The notes below the pieces were generated by a model that searched no databases, was not told the origin of the DNA, and saw only the letters and a list, made by a program, of their open reading frames with translations. Of a stretch of DNA of 64,000 nt, positions 21,080 through 33,508 are shown piece by piece. Source of the DNA: Paramacrobiotus metropolitanus (taxonomy: Eukaryota > Tardigrada > Eutardigrada > Parachela > Macrobiotidae); NCBI RefSeq assembly GCF_019649055.1, contig NW_026570225.1:3038001-3102000 (forward strand), given 5' to 3'. A program made the translations under genes and the position numbers. Every line of letters starts with the position of its first letter. The first letter of the stretch is position 1.

Positions 21080-24000
21080 TCACAGATAAATGCGTATTCG
21101 ATCCTTGATTTCATGCCGACACAAAGGACATCTTTCTAAAATAACTGAACACTGCAGACAGGTTTGCACGTGGCCACAAGGAACGAACGCATAATTCGAC
21201 TGTTCTTCCATGCAGATAATGCACACTCGATCCCCACTAATCTGTCGTTGGTTAACGTTTTTTTCCGTCCTTTTCTTTGGCTTGCTAACAGAAGCTACAG
21301 TTGGCACTGGATCTGGGTCAAAATTTAAAAGGTCACCAGTATGGGTGTTGTAGGTAGGATCAGCTGGGGATATGGAGATCATGTGCATCTGCTCTGTTGC
21401 ATCGTTAACTGTCCTAGGACGCTCACTCCGGTCAATTGTCAGCGGCAGTTCTCTGGAAAAAAATCAGTTATTTATAATTCGGAAAACTTACTATATATAT
21501 GTATGTACCCCTAACATTGCACATTTATCGTAGTGTGCATCGTATTCGTATGGTACACAAAAAGTTGCACACCGATGTGGAAAATACGCAAAAACAGTCG
21601 ATACCAGCCATCGATTACTAACAATAAGCATTAGTTGATTAATACAAGTACAATTGATTAAACTCTCGTGTGATCGAGCATTTCTCGTTTGGGTTACCTT
21701 TCTTCAGATTCACAAATGATTTGCACCAATCGCTCAACGGTCAGATGCTGATGCGAAGCAGTTCTGTCCCATTCCGCAAGCGCATCCTCGACCTGTTGCG
21801 TAGCGAAACCCATTTTCAATACGCCGGTAATTGCATGTCTTTTAGCGGTTTGGAAATCCTCCACATGAGAGTCATGATTACTATCATGCTCCGTTACTCT
21901 TGAAGTACTGCTACTGACAGTCGGTATTACCGGCGCAGAACGGACAGGTACTAGATTACTTGTCCCTGCAACGGGTTCAGTGCGGATTCCAACTTCCGGT
22001 TGCGCGTGTTGGAGCGCTGCATCTGGTGGCGGAATCGAATTACTTGCTAGTGGAACACTGGCTCTGACTGTACGAACGCTTGGCAGATCGTCGGATGTGT
22101 CAATCAACACAGCACTGGGCGCCGACTGGGTTTTGTACAGTTGATTAAGGCGTGGGAGGACCTTTCGAGCGACGAACTTCTTTATCACTGATGGGCCTGG
22201 TAAGGCCGACGCAGTCGAACCCCCATCCGTTTCGGTGCTGGTATTGCTGGACACTGCACCATATTCCAGCAGACGGTCCATTTCTAGCTTTTTCTGAATT
22301 TTCCGGACATATAAAGGACCTTTTTTGCGTTTGACATAGGTGCAGTTTGGGGCCATCTGCGCATGTAGAATCCAGGGATCTTTCGTGAAATCGCCGTGTA
22401 ACAGATGCAATCCGCAGTAAAAGCATTTGATAACGGGATTACGAATGACAGAAGTATCTGAAAAAATAATTTATAACAACAGAAGTTATAACTGAAATCA
22501 AAAATTAAATGTCGACTCATGGCGGTATCCGTTGCAATTTCGAAAATGCAACTGTCTTACCATACCGATAAAATCATACACCGTTAACCCGCATATACAG
22601 TATATGTATGTGGTATAATTATGCCAGTGATATATTTCTGGATTACCTTATAGGTCTAAATCATGGAGGATAATTTACCTTTTCCTTATGTAGTGCAAAG
22701 AATTGCAAAATCAGATAACTATTTTGTTGTGATGTATATGTGTTTGAAATCCTATTAGTACAGGTTCCACAGCATAATTACCAGTACGAGTATCTTATTT
22801 TGCCACCTATGTACTGTTTCGTGCTAAATAACTGGACAAATCTCAATTAACGAAACATTTTGCCTCGATTTAATTTGACACAAACCTGCCGCATTGGGCG
22901 GTGCATTGCGATAGAATCCTGCCTCGGCAAAGCACTTGGCTTGGTCCGACGACTGCAGATATGACAGTAAGTTGGAATCGGACAGGAAGCTATCCAGCCG
23001 TGTCTGCTGCAACAGCATGAATGGCGCGTCCGCCTTTTCCCACTCCATCATTGTTCCGGTTAGGTTCAGCTTGGATGCCGCATCGGCCCATGAGCGACTC
23101 TTTAGGAATCCACAGTTGCGATAAAACTTTTTATGCGCTATCAGAGGCGCTTTCGGCAAACCTTTGTATGACTTCCAACCCCAGATGACAATGCCACAAG
23201 AATAGCACTGCGTTTTGTCTGCATGACCTGCCGACAAAAACTGTGGGAGTTGATTGTCAATAAGTGAACTGCAGAGTGCAGTATAGCATCATCACTACGT
23301 ATTAACAGATTGCGCTTCTGGCGGTAGGTAGTCATCTTAATGTGTTACGCCTGCACATGATACAACTGATATTATTTGATAATTTGCTTAAATTTGATAT
23401 GATATGTTTTGTATAATGGCGGCATCCATATTTCATTGTCGCCAGTTTTAAAACAATTAGCAGCAGTAAATTACCCGTGTAAAACATTCCATATTTGGCA
23501 AAGGTTTTAGGATCCTGCGGATGGTCCAGAGGCCATGCGGCGAATGTGGAAAGGCGCGCTTCGTATTTGCTCATCTTCACTGTGCTGACCATATTCGTCA
23601 GACTTCCGGAAGGAAGCTGCTGTTTTGTATTGCTGCTTATCTCGTCATTATTGTCCTCCACATCGGAATCGGAGTCCTCCCCGGTGGGTGACAAAATGGC
23701 ATTGGACATAGCTGTTTCCGATCGGCTGCTGCACCGGATGAGCATAACAAGACAATTTAAGATGTGTTCATATTTAGTGAACAGACGCCGGCGCAAATTT
23801 ATGGTGAAACAAGTTAATGATCTTCGCAGTATCAGTCATCGCCAGTTTACGTACCTGGTTATCGTAGTAAAAAGAGTTGTTGGGGACGATTCTGATGTCG
23901 GATGCAGAGACGCCGGACGTGGCGGTACAGAAGGCCCTTTCTGTTTGTGCTTTACGTTATTCGCACCGGATGGAGCATTTATGGAAGCATCAGTAGCGCC

Positions 24001-24681
24001 GATATCAGATTGCCCGACCAACAAGCCATGCACTGTGTGCGGTCTCGAATGCGACGGTCTCGATAAAAGTGTCGGCCTTGTCACATTGGGAGCACTACTT
24101 TCTGCTGCACCAGATGCACTTGCACAAACGTTCTCTGAAAAACGAGCAAACCTTTTAAATTCGTTGTTGCTTTCGCGTCTTTATATTAAATTCAGAGGTA
24201 TTTAATTCCTGTTAACCGCAAACATGTCACCTTTACAAATATATACAAAATAATACAGTACGTGTATCGATGGCATACACTACAAACTCGTTAATTTATC
24301 TTAACAATTCCAAGGTCGCAAAGACTGTCAAAAGTTTCAAAAGCTGTACTAGCAAGCCTCTAAATTTGTTTGTTATATTTATGATAAACTGCGCGGCACA
24401 CGCAATGCTTCAAAATGGGTGTTTAAGTAAGCCCAAACAAAAAGAAGGGGGAAATCTGTCATAAAGCGTCGACGATTTTTTAGCACAGTTAAATATGTTT
24501 GTACACAGATTTGCGCAATACCTGACTGATGGATCGTTTCTAGCTGGCATCCATCACTATGATTCGTTCTGTTCGATGGACTGCCCGAGTATGTTGTCAA
24601 CGGACAATACGGGGACTCAGATCCCCGCTTATTTGAGTCTCGAGTAGGACGAGGGGGAACAGGAGGTGGAGTGTTTTCCAT
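21080..24681 (-). CDS. Second inhibitor-of-apoptosis protein: Pro-rich N-terminus, BIRx2-UBA-RING
   Basis: Six exons: 24681-24522, 24134-23855, 23728-23475, 23227-22886, 22457-21698 and 21452-21080, giving 722 residues. It starts with a proline-rich segment (MENTPPPVPPRPTR), repeated in style in exon 2 (PSVPPRPASLHPT), suggesting SH3-type docking. BIR1 (about 197-277) has LSTFAAWPLDHP, CYSC, then H-x6-C, but 20 residues instead of 16 between the Cys pair and His. BIR2 (about 320-390) has AEAGFYRN, CFYC-x16-H-x6-C. A UBA-like segment (AITGVLKMGFATQQVEDALA, about 550-597) and a RING (VCIICMEE, FVPCGHVQTC, CPLCR, about 673-715) end the protein. BIR domains are split by introns at the same point (after ...FYTG or ...AAG, phase 1) as BIR3 of the first IAP, consistent with common descent. 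Exon 3 has a NAGNAG acceptor. Confidence 0.93.
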
Positions 24682-26066
24682 ATTGCCGCTGTACTAGTCC
24701 TCCTATCTGTCCATGCAGAAGTTTTGTACGTACATCATTGTGCGATTACGCGATGCACATTATATTTATTAATTCAACGTTTTCGAGAAGTTTACTGACA
24801 CCATGCACATTAATCGAAAACAGGATTACAAACTTCGATATGACAAACAGTTGTTGCGCATGATGCTTTTTATAGTCATCCTGGTTTAAGGTATCATCGA
24901 GCACATTCGAAAAGGGCATACCTTAAAACAAGGAGTGTACTGATGGTGATGTTAGAGGACCGCTTAATTTAGAGGGGTGATTATACCGGCGATGAAGAGG
25001 TCAACATGGACGAGCTGGAATATTCCGAAGTCAATGCGTTGTACATCCAGCACGGCTGAGTTATTGCATTGTGCATTTTGTCATTTCCAACCTTCCTCAT
25101 TAATGCACAAGGCTGGCTAAAATTAATAATCTGACTGCGGTCACAACATTGGTAGCATAATTTATTCCAATGTGCACCATTCCTTGGTAATATAGCAACG
25201 CGACACCGATAAGCTCCGTGCTGATAATTCATCCTTAATTAATTTAATACAATGCTTATCCAGTACGCCTACAGATACAGGAGCTCCGTAATAATATCTT
25301 CGGTGTGACTCATCTGCTTGCTATATCAACATTATAAAAATATGTGTGTGCTATAATAGAAAAGAAGTCTGCTAAAAATTTGCTGCCTGTTTAATGCAGT
25401 ACGCGTTCGCGTACAGAGCAATCATACTGATATTTTATCTAGAATTGTGTTCAAAAGTTGACGGAGCTGTATCTTTTTACTACATTGTGACTGTAACCGT
25501 AGACCCAATTATAGTTCCTTATCCATGATTAAATAAGTGACTTGCTATCTGGTATTTACAGAAGTGAATCACTGTCGTTAAAAACGTACGCTCTTGCACA
25601 ATACGGTCACATAAGCTTGATAGAGAATTTATCTTCTTAAAGCATACCGGTGGTCTGCAGTATGCTGTACCTGAATGCAGGCTGTTCCAACGTTACTATA
25701 GTTGTGTTATCACAAAGGGACAGCACCATATTAAATTCTTTAATGCGTTGCACAATGCGTTGTTTGCATAATTTTGTGGCTCGGCACTATTGTCGATCTC
25801 AACACTTACAAAATTATGAATTATATAACAAAGAATCGCTGTACTGGTGTACTCGTATAGGTACTCGTACTCCGAACTGACCAAATTTTAGTCCTTAATA
25901 AATCTTTAGGATATTACATATCTATTATTATGATATATGCTGATTTTAACACTTTAGTAAAATCCTGTGAATCTGTGATCACAAAGACTTAAAAAGACAA
26001 AAATTGTAAGAGTGATAGGCAGTCGCACAGTGCGCTAAAATCTTAAAAAGAAATACTTAATAATGC
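24682..26066. other. AT-rich intergenic region
   Basis: Lies between the second IAP (-) and the tRNA-like sequence. It should hold the IAP promoter. Many short frames exist, none with protein character. I see no other feature. Confidence 0.35.
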
Positions 26067-26068
26067 AC

Positions 26069-26139
26069 GCCGGTGTAGATCATTGGTAAGACGGACGGCT
26101 ACAGGCGCAGCTGGCACGGGTTCGAGTCCCGTCATCTGC
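26069..26139 (+). tRNA. tRNA-like sequence, probably a degenerate tRNA or SINE head
   Basis: A 71-base stretch with an A-box-like TAGATCATTGG and a perfect B box GGTTCGAGTCC. The T arm pairs perfectly (ACGGG / CCCGT around TTCGAGT). The acceptor stem pairs with one mismatch and one wobble (GCCGGTG with CATCTGC). The D arm pairs poorly. The anticodon arm folds only with mismatches or with an 8-base loop (CGGCT / AGCTG), so no anticodon can be assigned. Pol III promoters look intact, but a working tRNA is doubtful. Confidence 0.45.
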
Positions 26140-26666
26140 AAATTTTTATTTCTTCAGTATCTTCGGTAAATTCAGAAATTCATAATTAAATTTCATTTAT
26201 AAAATCAGCAGTGTTCTCCTGTCGCAGGCGTCCGCCCTTGTAAGAAGAGCCTTGTAAGTATTAGCCTTTGTACATAACGGCTGGCTTCCGGAGGTGGCTG
26301 ACTTAGGAACATTCTTTTTCTTCTTAAACTGCAAACAGAAATCACAATATTTCTAATTGATTTTAATTCTTTTAGTTTTATTCCACATCGTCTCGATTTC
26401 CAAAGCTTATTTGTGGGATTACTTTCGAAGTAGAAAGCTATCGTGGACGTTTATTCTGCTGCCGTGATCGGTGAACCTGTGGCTGTGGCTATGATCGCCG
26501 TTTGAAACCGCTCTGAACAGCCAGCATCTCGATCTGGTGCTTTGCTTGTTTCGTCGCTCGACTCTTTTCTGATTTTTGGGTAACGCTTTAAGTTCATAGT
26601 TTTTTTTCCTCCGATCTGGTACGTGAGTGAACAGTGTTGAAAAATTTTAAAATTTCAGTGTTAAAA
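26140..26666. promoter_or_regulatory. Upstream region of ENGase
   Basis: About 530 bases between the tRNA-like sequence and the ENGase ATG; presumably holds the ENGase promoter and leader. No TATA box or other motif stands out. Confidence 0.3.
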
Positions 26667-29618
26667 ATGACGACCATGGAACTTGACTCCAGAGCTGAGA
26701 CTTTGCCCTTAAAAACTCTGGATGAGCTGCTCAACTGGATTCCAGAGTTGGCCAGCGGATGTCCTGCCGCTGTATCTCTTCCCGAACGGAATGCGTGGTC
26801 AGAAAACAAGTGCCAGAGACGCACCTTGATGTGTCATGATATGCAAGGCGGATATCTCTGTGATCGGTGAGATTTTGTGATTTCTCAAATCAGCTGCCTC
26901 AACTTGCCTGTACTTTGTCACTTCTGAGCCCCGTGAGCGGTATTGACTTACAGCCTGCTTACAGTTGTTAGTTTTGCTTGCAGATTTACGAACGGATGCC
27001 GTACTGAACCTCACGAACCCTACATTTTTTACCACTGGGCGTCCATTCACGCTTTTATTTATTTCAGGTTGGTTATGGGTTCTGGAATTTTTAGGAAGCT
27101 GTATTTGTCATTTACAATATTGCTAGTTTTGGGTTTATAAATCTTTATGTAGTTCTAAATACTGTGTACGACATTTATATATATAATTATATCTATACGT
27201 ATACAGTACATAAACGTCTTTCAAGATTTCATAGCACGTTAAATGTTTTTAATCCTAAAAATTATGAAGTAATGTTCGTAACTTCGCATTATACTGTAGG
27301 TCGTATTGCAGTTGAAATGTACAGCAATTAGCGTAAAATAAATGTCGGTTTAAGTAATAGCACAGTTACCGGTAAGTGGTAACTGCTACAACTGTGTACA
27401 GTCGCATCGCAAGCATGTACAGATATTTGTTTTTAATTTTATTAACCTTCACGAAAACCAGTGCTAAGAATTTACATATTGTTGTAAACAACAACAGGCA
27501 CACTTTTATTATCGGTTACCTGGGTTTTACTTTTTTTAGTCATAACCTGGTGACCATCCCGCCGACTGGTTGGATTAATGCTGCTCATAAAAATGGCGTA
27601 TCTGTATTTGGTACAGCTTTTTTCTCGTATAAAACTACGTCTGATACGAGTTAGATATAAAATATGATGTGTTTCAGGTTTTCCAGCGCCAGGTGCTTGT
27701 TGCACCTTTTCTTTATCATTTTCAGGTACCTTTATCACCGAATGGGATGATGGAAAAGCCATCTGGCAGCGTTTATTGAATGATGAAAACCTGCTGACAA
27801 GAGTTGCATCCTTGTTAGTTCAGATTGCCGATTACTACGGATTTGAAGGGTGGCTAATAAATATTGAAAATTCAATAGAGGTTCGCAATTCGCAGCCTGC
27901 TGAAGGCTGAAATATTCTTAAGATACTGTAAATAAAAGGAGAATATTACGGCACTAAACCAGTATGTAGTTTTTTTTTGTAGCAGCAGACTCGAAATGGA
28001 ATCTTCTCTACATCAACAGAGAGTTAAGCATCGGTTATAGTTTTTGACTATTCTTTGTTTGTAGCCTGAGAATGTCGATCAGGTGGTAAACTTTTTGCGG
28101 CTGCTTCACCAACGTTCCCGTCTTGTTTGCCATCGCCCTCAAAAGCCTTTGTCGGTTATTTGGTATGATAGCATAACCATAAAAGGTTTGCAAATCCTTC
28201 AAATATTTTTGGTACAATCCATATAACACTAATGATCTCTCCGTATCTTTACCTTTCAGGAAGTTTGAAATGGCAAAATTGCTTGAACGAGGAAAACATG
28301 TAAGTTCCGATTTTTTCTTATACCGCAGCTACTGTAGCCTGTAGACATTAGCGTATATCGCCGGCTGCACGTTAGGAAATTCTTTCATGTCGTGGATGGA
28401 ATATTTCTTAATTACAACTGGTCGCTGTCCGATTTGGCCAAAGCCAAAAAGACCGCCACTCCATATCGCAAGTATGATGTTTTCGTCGGGGTGGATGTGT
28501 TCGGACGGGGATGCTACGGTGGCGGCGGTTGGAATACGAATTTAGCACTGGAAGTAATCAATGACCACGATATGTCTGTGGCCTTATTCGCTCCCGGCTG
28601 GGTGCTCGAGTGCAACGAAAAGGATAAGTTCTTCGATAATCAGAACAAGTTTTGGGACACCATCGCACCCTTTTTGCCGCAGCACAAAATATATAGCCTT
28701 CCTCTGCATACAACATTTTGTGCTGGATACGGACACTGTCGTCACCGTGCTGGGCAAAAGGTACATTAGCTTATTGTCAAAGGTTATATAGCATGGTAAT
28801 GCTGGCGTAATTGAACCAGTCGATTTCTTTCTGGTCTAACGTACAAATACTTATCTCCAACATTTTACTCATGTTTTGTACGGTTTTGGAAACAGGATAA
28901 CGGGATGGCAGAAGGTGATGGAATGTGGGTTAATTTAAGTGAACAAGGCCTGCAACCTCTCTGGAGTAATGGAGAGTGTCATTCGGATAACTGTTATCGA
29001 ATGCGCTTGTGTCATCAGGATAGCTGGCATGGAAGCAGTTCGTTGGAAATACTTTTTCCACCGAAATCTGATCAAGAATGCGTTCTGTTCGCTTGCGCGG
29101 CACCATTACAAAGTTCATTACTTGTGGAGGTTACCGCAAAATTACCGTTTGATGGGAACAACCAGTTCGCGCTAATCCTGTCGATAAGGAAGCGCTTAGT
29201 AACCCGTAAAATACGTCTTCACTTAAGTGAACAAAACGCAGCAGTGAATGACTGCAGCCCATGCACAGTTTATCCAACAGCAATAGCGCGAACTGCTTCG
29301 TCAGCCGACGACTGGTGGACCTTCCGCTACGATGTGGACGACATAGTAACAGCAAGTACCGTCCTGGAAAACGTCAGCTTTCTCGTAAGCACTACGAGCG
29401 AACATGCTGTCCGGCTTCTCCTTGGGGAATTAAAGGTGGCTACTGATTGTTACGATCGGCGCGATTTGTCTGCCTTTAACAAAGTCTTGTTTTTAGATTC
29501 AAGCCGGAATACGACTACCCGCGCTTTCCGTACCAGTGGCCACTGGTACTTAACGATCCACAACGTCTTTTCGAAGTCGATTATGAAATTCTATCTTTAT
29601 CAACAGTGGACAAATTAA
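26667..29618 (+). CDS. ENGASE: Cytosolic endo-beta-N-acetylglucosaminidase (GH85)
   Basis: Eight exons: 26667-26866, 26984-27067, 27540-27610, 27726-27880, 28065-28185, 28260-28299, 28376-28760 and 28896-29618, giving 592 residues. ENGase cleaves the chitobiose core of free N-glycans released from misfolded glycoproteins in the cytosol. No signal peptide is present, as in animal ENGases. GH85 signatures are clear: RTLMCHDMQGGYLCDR, IFYHWASIHAFIYF, VTIPPTGWINAAHKNGV, GTFITEWDDGK, the catalytic GFEGWLINIEN (Asn164, Glu166), VIWYDSITIKGSLKWQ, GIFLNYNW, DVFVGVDVFGRG, SVALFAPGWVLE and DSWHGSSSLEI. The C-terminus is uncertain: the frame used ends at 29618 with AATAAA overlapping the stop, but after about 29495 the next frame reads a more protein-like sequence to 29668. 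Confidence 0.93.
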
Positions 29619-30028
29619 ATAAAATATATGGACAACTTTTAGCAGTTTCGATTCCGCCCACAGCGTGACTTAACTGAAATCCTTTGTGCTAGAACTCCGG
29701 ACATCCTGGTTTCCATTTCAGATATCCCGGGGTAAGAACAAAAAAGAAGAGCAGCCCTAGCCCTAACAGCAAGCAAGCCCGAAACAGTTGACCTTCACCA
29801 GTTCTTGAAGTTTATTACGTACTTACAAAATTAATCACCAGATTATCACTTCGCCAGTGCAAAAATCAAAGTAAAAATCACAACTCAGAAAGGAAAATGC
29901 TATCCATAAACGACCACAGAAGCTAGCTTATTCCGACATAGTACCTATCACGATCCTAAAAGAAAAAATCTCTTATACCGGTGAATAAACCAGACGAACG
30001 CACTATAGCATGCCATTACAAGGATAAA
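29619..30028. other. Convergent intergenic region
   Basis: Between the 3' ends of ENGase (+) and the disordered protein (-). An AATAAA at 29618-29623 is a likely ENGase poly(A) signal. Nothing else recognised. Confidence 0.4.
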
Positions 30029-33000
30029 CTATGTCTTGTTGCGCATGGATTGCTCTAGCAGATGGTCAAAATCTGATCCGTCCTCTTCGCGCAACGATTC
30101 CATACAGTACGGCTGGTCTGGTATGTCCAGATCACGATAGCGCGCACGGAAAGCGTAACCAGAAAAAGAAAGCTCACCAGTCGACTGCTTACCAACAACA
30201 ATGCCAGAATCCTGATAGTTGGCCTCGAAGTCTGATGCGCTGACCGCACGCCCGTAGCCGCTGGACCTTTTCATTCCGCCAGAAATATCACTTGCGCTGG
30301 CATCACGTGTACCGTAAGTGTCAATATTTGGTAGCTCAGCGTTCACCATCGGCATGAATTGCCGCCGGCGATTCGGAAACGGTAACCTAACAATAAAAAC
30401 ACCAAAGCCACCATTATTATTAACAATCACCACCAAAATTTGATGACATGAAAGCATTCTAAATGTCCAAAAATACGGCACATACCTAGGGTCCGGTATG
30501 ATGCCGGCGTTCTGGACTTTCGGTCCCAGTAGCCCTAATGTCGACCGGCCCCGCACAGCACTGCCAGCGTTCGGTATAGCACGATGAGGATTTGGTGGTC
30601 CAGCAAGTGGCACCGTGCCGTTCGAGATGAAATTCGTCCCGTTAAACTGAATCAAAGGGCCCCCGTTAGGGCTCCCACCATAACCCGGCGGTGGAATACC
30701 TATCATGAAACCAGAACGATATCCTCGAGGATCGGTAGGTTTTGGTCCCTCTTCAACATTTCGCTGGTCAGGAGCAGGGAGCGGAAGGAGAGATTTGCCG
30801 CGTCGCTTTCGGTCTTGCATAGAAGATGGTGAACCGCAGTCCACAGAACTGTCCAAACCGGTATCACTTCTTCGTTTCAGCGGTCGATCAGTACATTCAG
30901 CCGCTGTTTTAAATTCTGTCTTAGAAAAAGGGTCCACGGCGTCTGGTGACGTAGTATCGAAAAATCTCACATTCTGCCTGAGCAAGTCCTCCGGAGTAAT
31001 TGCAAACTTATCCTTATGCACAAATACCTTTTCCTTCACTTGCGCACATCTACTCTGGAAAAATGTTTTTTGAGAGTTCGCTTCAGAGGCTGTCACAGGA
31101 GGGTTTGGTGGTCTGGCGTTATGGACATCCTCCCGGCGGTGATAAACTCTTGACTCCGCGTTAGGTTGCGCCCCACCCGGAGGGACAACGCTTGCATACG
31201 TACGCGCTGACCCGCGGCGATCTTCAGTGGAGAAGGACCGCTTTGTGCTGTGGTGGTCACTATCACGATCGTCGCGACGACGCACAGACGTTCCAGAATC
31301 CCCCTTCGACCGATGGGATGATCTCTCGTCACTGAATCGCTTGTCGGAACTCGTATCGGGCTTACGATCCTTACCACGCGAAGTTTCGCTCTCAGTCTGC
31401 AACGGTCCCGACGCCGACACGCGCCGTCTACTGCTGCGTCGATCTCGATCGCTGTTTTTCACATCGTCCTTTGGCAACAAGGATGAGATAAACTTAAGAT
31501 AATTATCTGTTCCTTCCGTCGTGAAACCCGTCTCTGCTTTCTCAGGAGTAATCATGTTGGCCAACACGGATGACGGCTCTTCCTTGTTGCTTAAAGGAAT
31601 CGTGATGATCAAAGCCGGCCCAGTTTCTTTTCCGTCCGCGTCAACAGATTTGGCAACTTGCACGACAGTCGGCTTGGCAGCAGTAGAGTCCTTGCTGCTG
31701 GGTTCCGCTTTCACTGGACTCGGAGAGCGAGATCGTGGCTTTGGAACGGAAGATGCTTCCGCGTTGTAGCTGATCCGAGTGCGTTTTGGTGCTGCTTGTG
31801 GGCAACTACCTACACACATCAGACTTGTATTTAACTTAATGACAGCCTGCAATACAATCATGAAACCAGTCAACAATAATCAAAAACATAAAAAAACCAT
31901 ATGCCGATAGTCACGATACGCAAATTTTTGCACGTGACATAATTAAAATCAAATTATCCATAATCGAATTATTTATTTATCCGTTCGCATCATTAAAATC
32001 AATCGTTGAATTATCATAAACGCGACAGAATGCCCTTACAGATCCTTGATAAGGTCAACAGCAGTCAGTCAGTTTAACTAAGTAACTGTTCATCATGTAC
32101 AGAGTAGTTTACTGGTCAACTGGGCGCTCGATGTAATTATAAACTCCCTTCAAAATGCACACGTTCAGCAAATCATGATGATACAAATCACACTTGCATC
32201 CGAAGAAACTTCTTTCATAAAAAATTAATCTATTTTCACAACGAAAAAAGAATCGAGCTATCGATCGAGTGCACACTGCCAGTTTCAATCTGACAGTCGC
32301 ATGGGAAGGGAAGCGCCTATCGCTATAACAATTGCTCGTGAAAACCTATAGCGGATACCAGTAATCCGTACTTCTATATACCAGTTAGAGCTGAAAATGG
32401 ACAATGCCTCAAGACCACAGCTGAAGGCGACACATCCTGAAACAGTGTCGTAAGTTGTAACACAACAGATTGAATTGATTTTTCTAAGACAGAAAATGAT
32501 GATGAACTTCGATCTGGGCCAATCCAGCAAAAACATAGACAGTGTTTTGCGTTTGCAAGATCCTGTAGCTATATTATAATATGATGCAAGTCGCGTTCTT
32601 GAATGAGGCAAGGGATTATGTGGGCATGCTTATCGTCCCATAATAAAAAGTCACAAAAAATTCAAAATGTGTCTGTTTAGGAGTGCTTCGTATTCTCAGC
32701 AACAGCACTCTCGAAAAACCCTCCAAATAATTGAGCTACACTGTCCGGCCAAATTAACCTGTTCATATCTCTGAAAACAAAGACATATCTTCGAAGACTG
32801 CAAATATTTCGCATTTGAGAGGATCATCGGAGTATATGTAGCATATTAAATTGTTTATGTACTGTGATAAGTGATTCTCAAATTGCACGTATCTAACCGA
32901 AGTCAAATCACAATAACAGCGTCGATATAAAATGCCTCCGAAATCTTTGTCATTCATCAGAAAATATTGATGCTATTTCTGTCTATTACCAGAAAGAAAC

Positions 33001-33508
33001 AAAAGTCAGATGAGTGTGAATTCAATTGTCTACGAATCCTTCGAATTCAAAATCGGTGCTTAGTTAACTCACCATGCACACCATTGTCGGCTGAGGAGGA
33101 TGTTTTGTGATGATCCAGGTCGCTCTGTCGCCGGTGCTCACGCGATCGTCTTCTCGGTTTATCGACGCCTTCTGATTCTTCTTCCATATCGTCTTCATCC
33201 GTCTCCTCCAATTGTCCCATAAAATCAACAGGATTGACGCCCTCCATGTTGATATCTTCCAAAGGTATTTTCCGCAAGGGTTTCTTTTTAGTTTCCGGTT
33301 GGCCTCCAGGGCGCTCTCCAGGGACGCTTGTCATCACTGTCTCCAGCTATTCAGCAGAACAATGACAACCAAGAATAACTATCCACTTCACACAATGAAG
33401 GCGATCACAGCTTATCGACCTTACCGTTTTCTCGTCAACATCAAATTCTCCGGTATCCACATCCCAGTCCAGCAGTTCTTCATGTTCTTTAGGGATCATG
33501 GCAGCCAT
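30029..33508 (-). CDS. Long Ser/Arg-rich, mostly disordered protein, family not recognised
   Basis: Four exons: 33508-33425, 33346-33073, 31809-30486 and 30386-30029, giving 679 residues. All junctions are in phase with GT-AG ends. The N-terminus (MAAMIPKEHEELLDWDVDTG) is followed by an acidic run (EETDEDDMEEESEG), then Arg/Ser-rich stretches (DKPRRRSREHRRQ; DRDRRSSRRRVSASG), a more ordered-looking patch (FVHKDKFAITPEDLLRQNVR), and a Gly/Pro-rich region (GIPPPGYGGSPNGGP). The composition suggests a nuclear, RNA-associated protein, but this is inference from composition only. The 1,263-base intron 2 is the longest on this strand. The frame through the 99-base intron 30387-30485 stays open, so retention would keep coding. 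Confidence 0.72.

Noticed and set aside
23495-24205. A 236-codon plus-strand open frame
   Set aside because: It is antisense to exons 2 and 3 of the second IAP, whose minus-strand reading has BIR sequence and good splice sites.
30029-31876. A single 615-codon intronless gene
   Set aside because: The frame runs through a 99-base intron with GT-AG ends, and its upstream part lacks the N-terminal exons found at 33508-33073.
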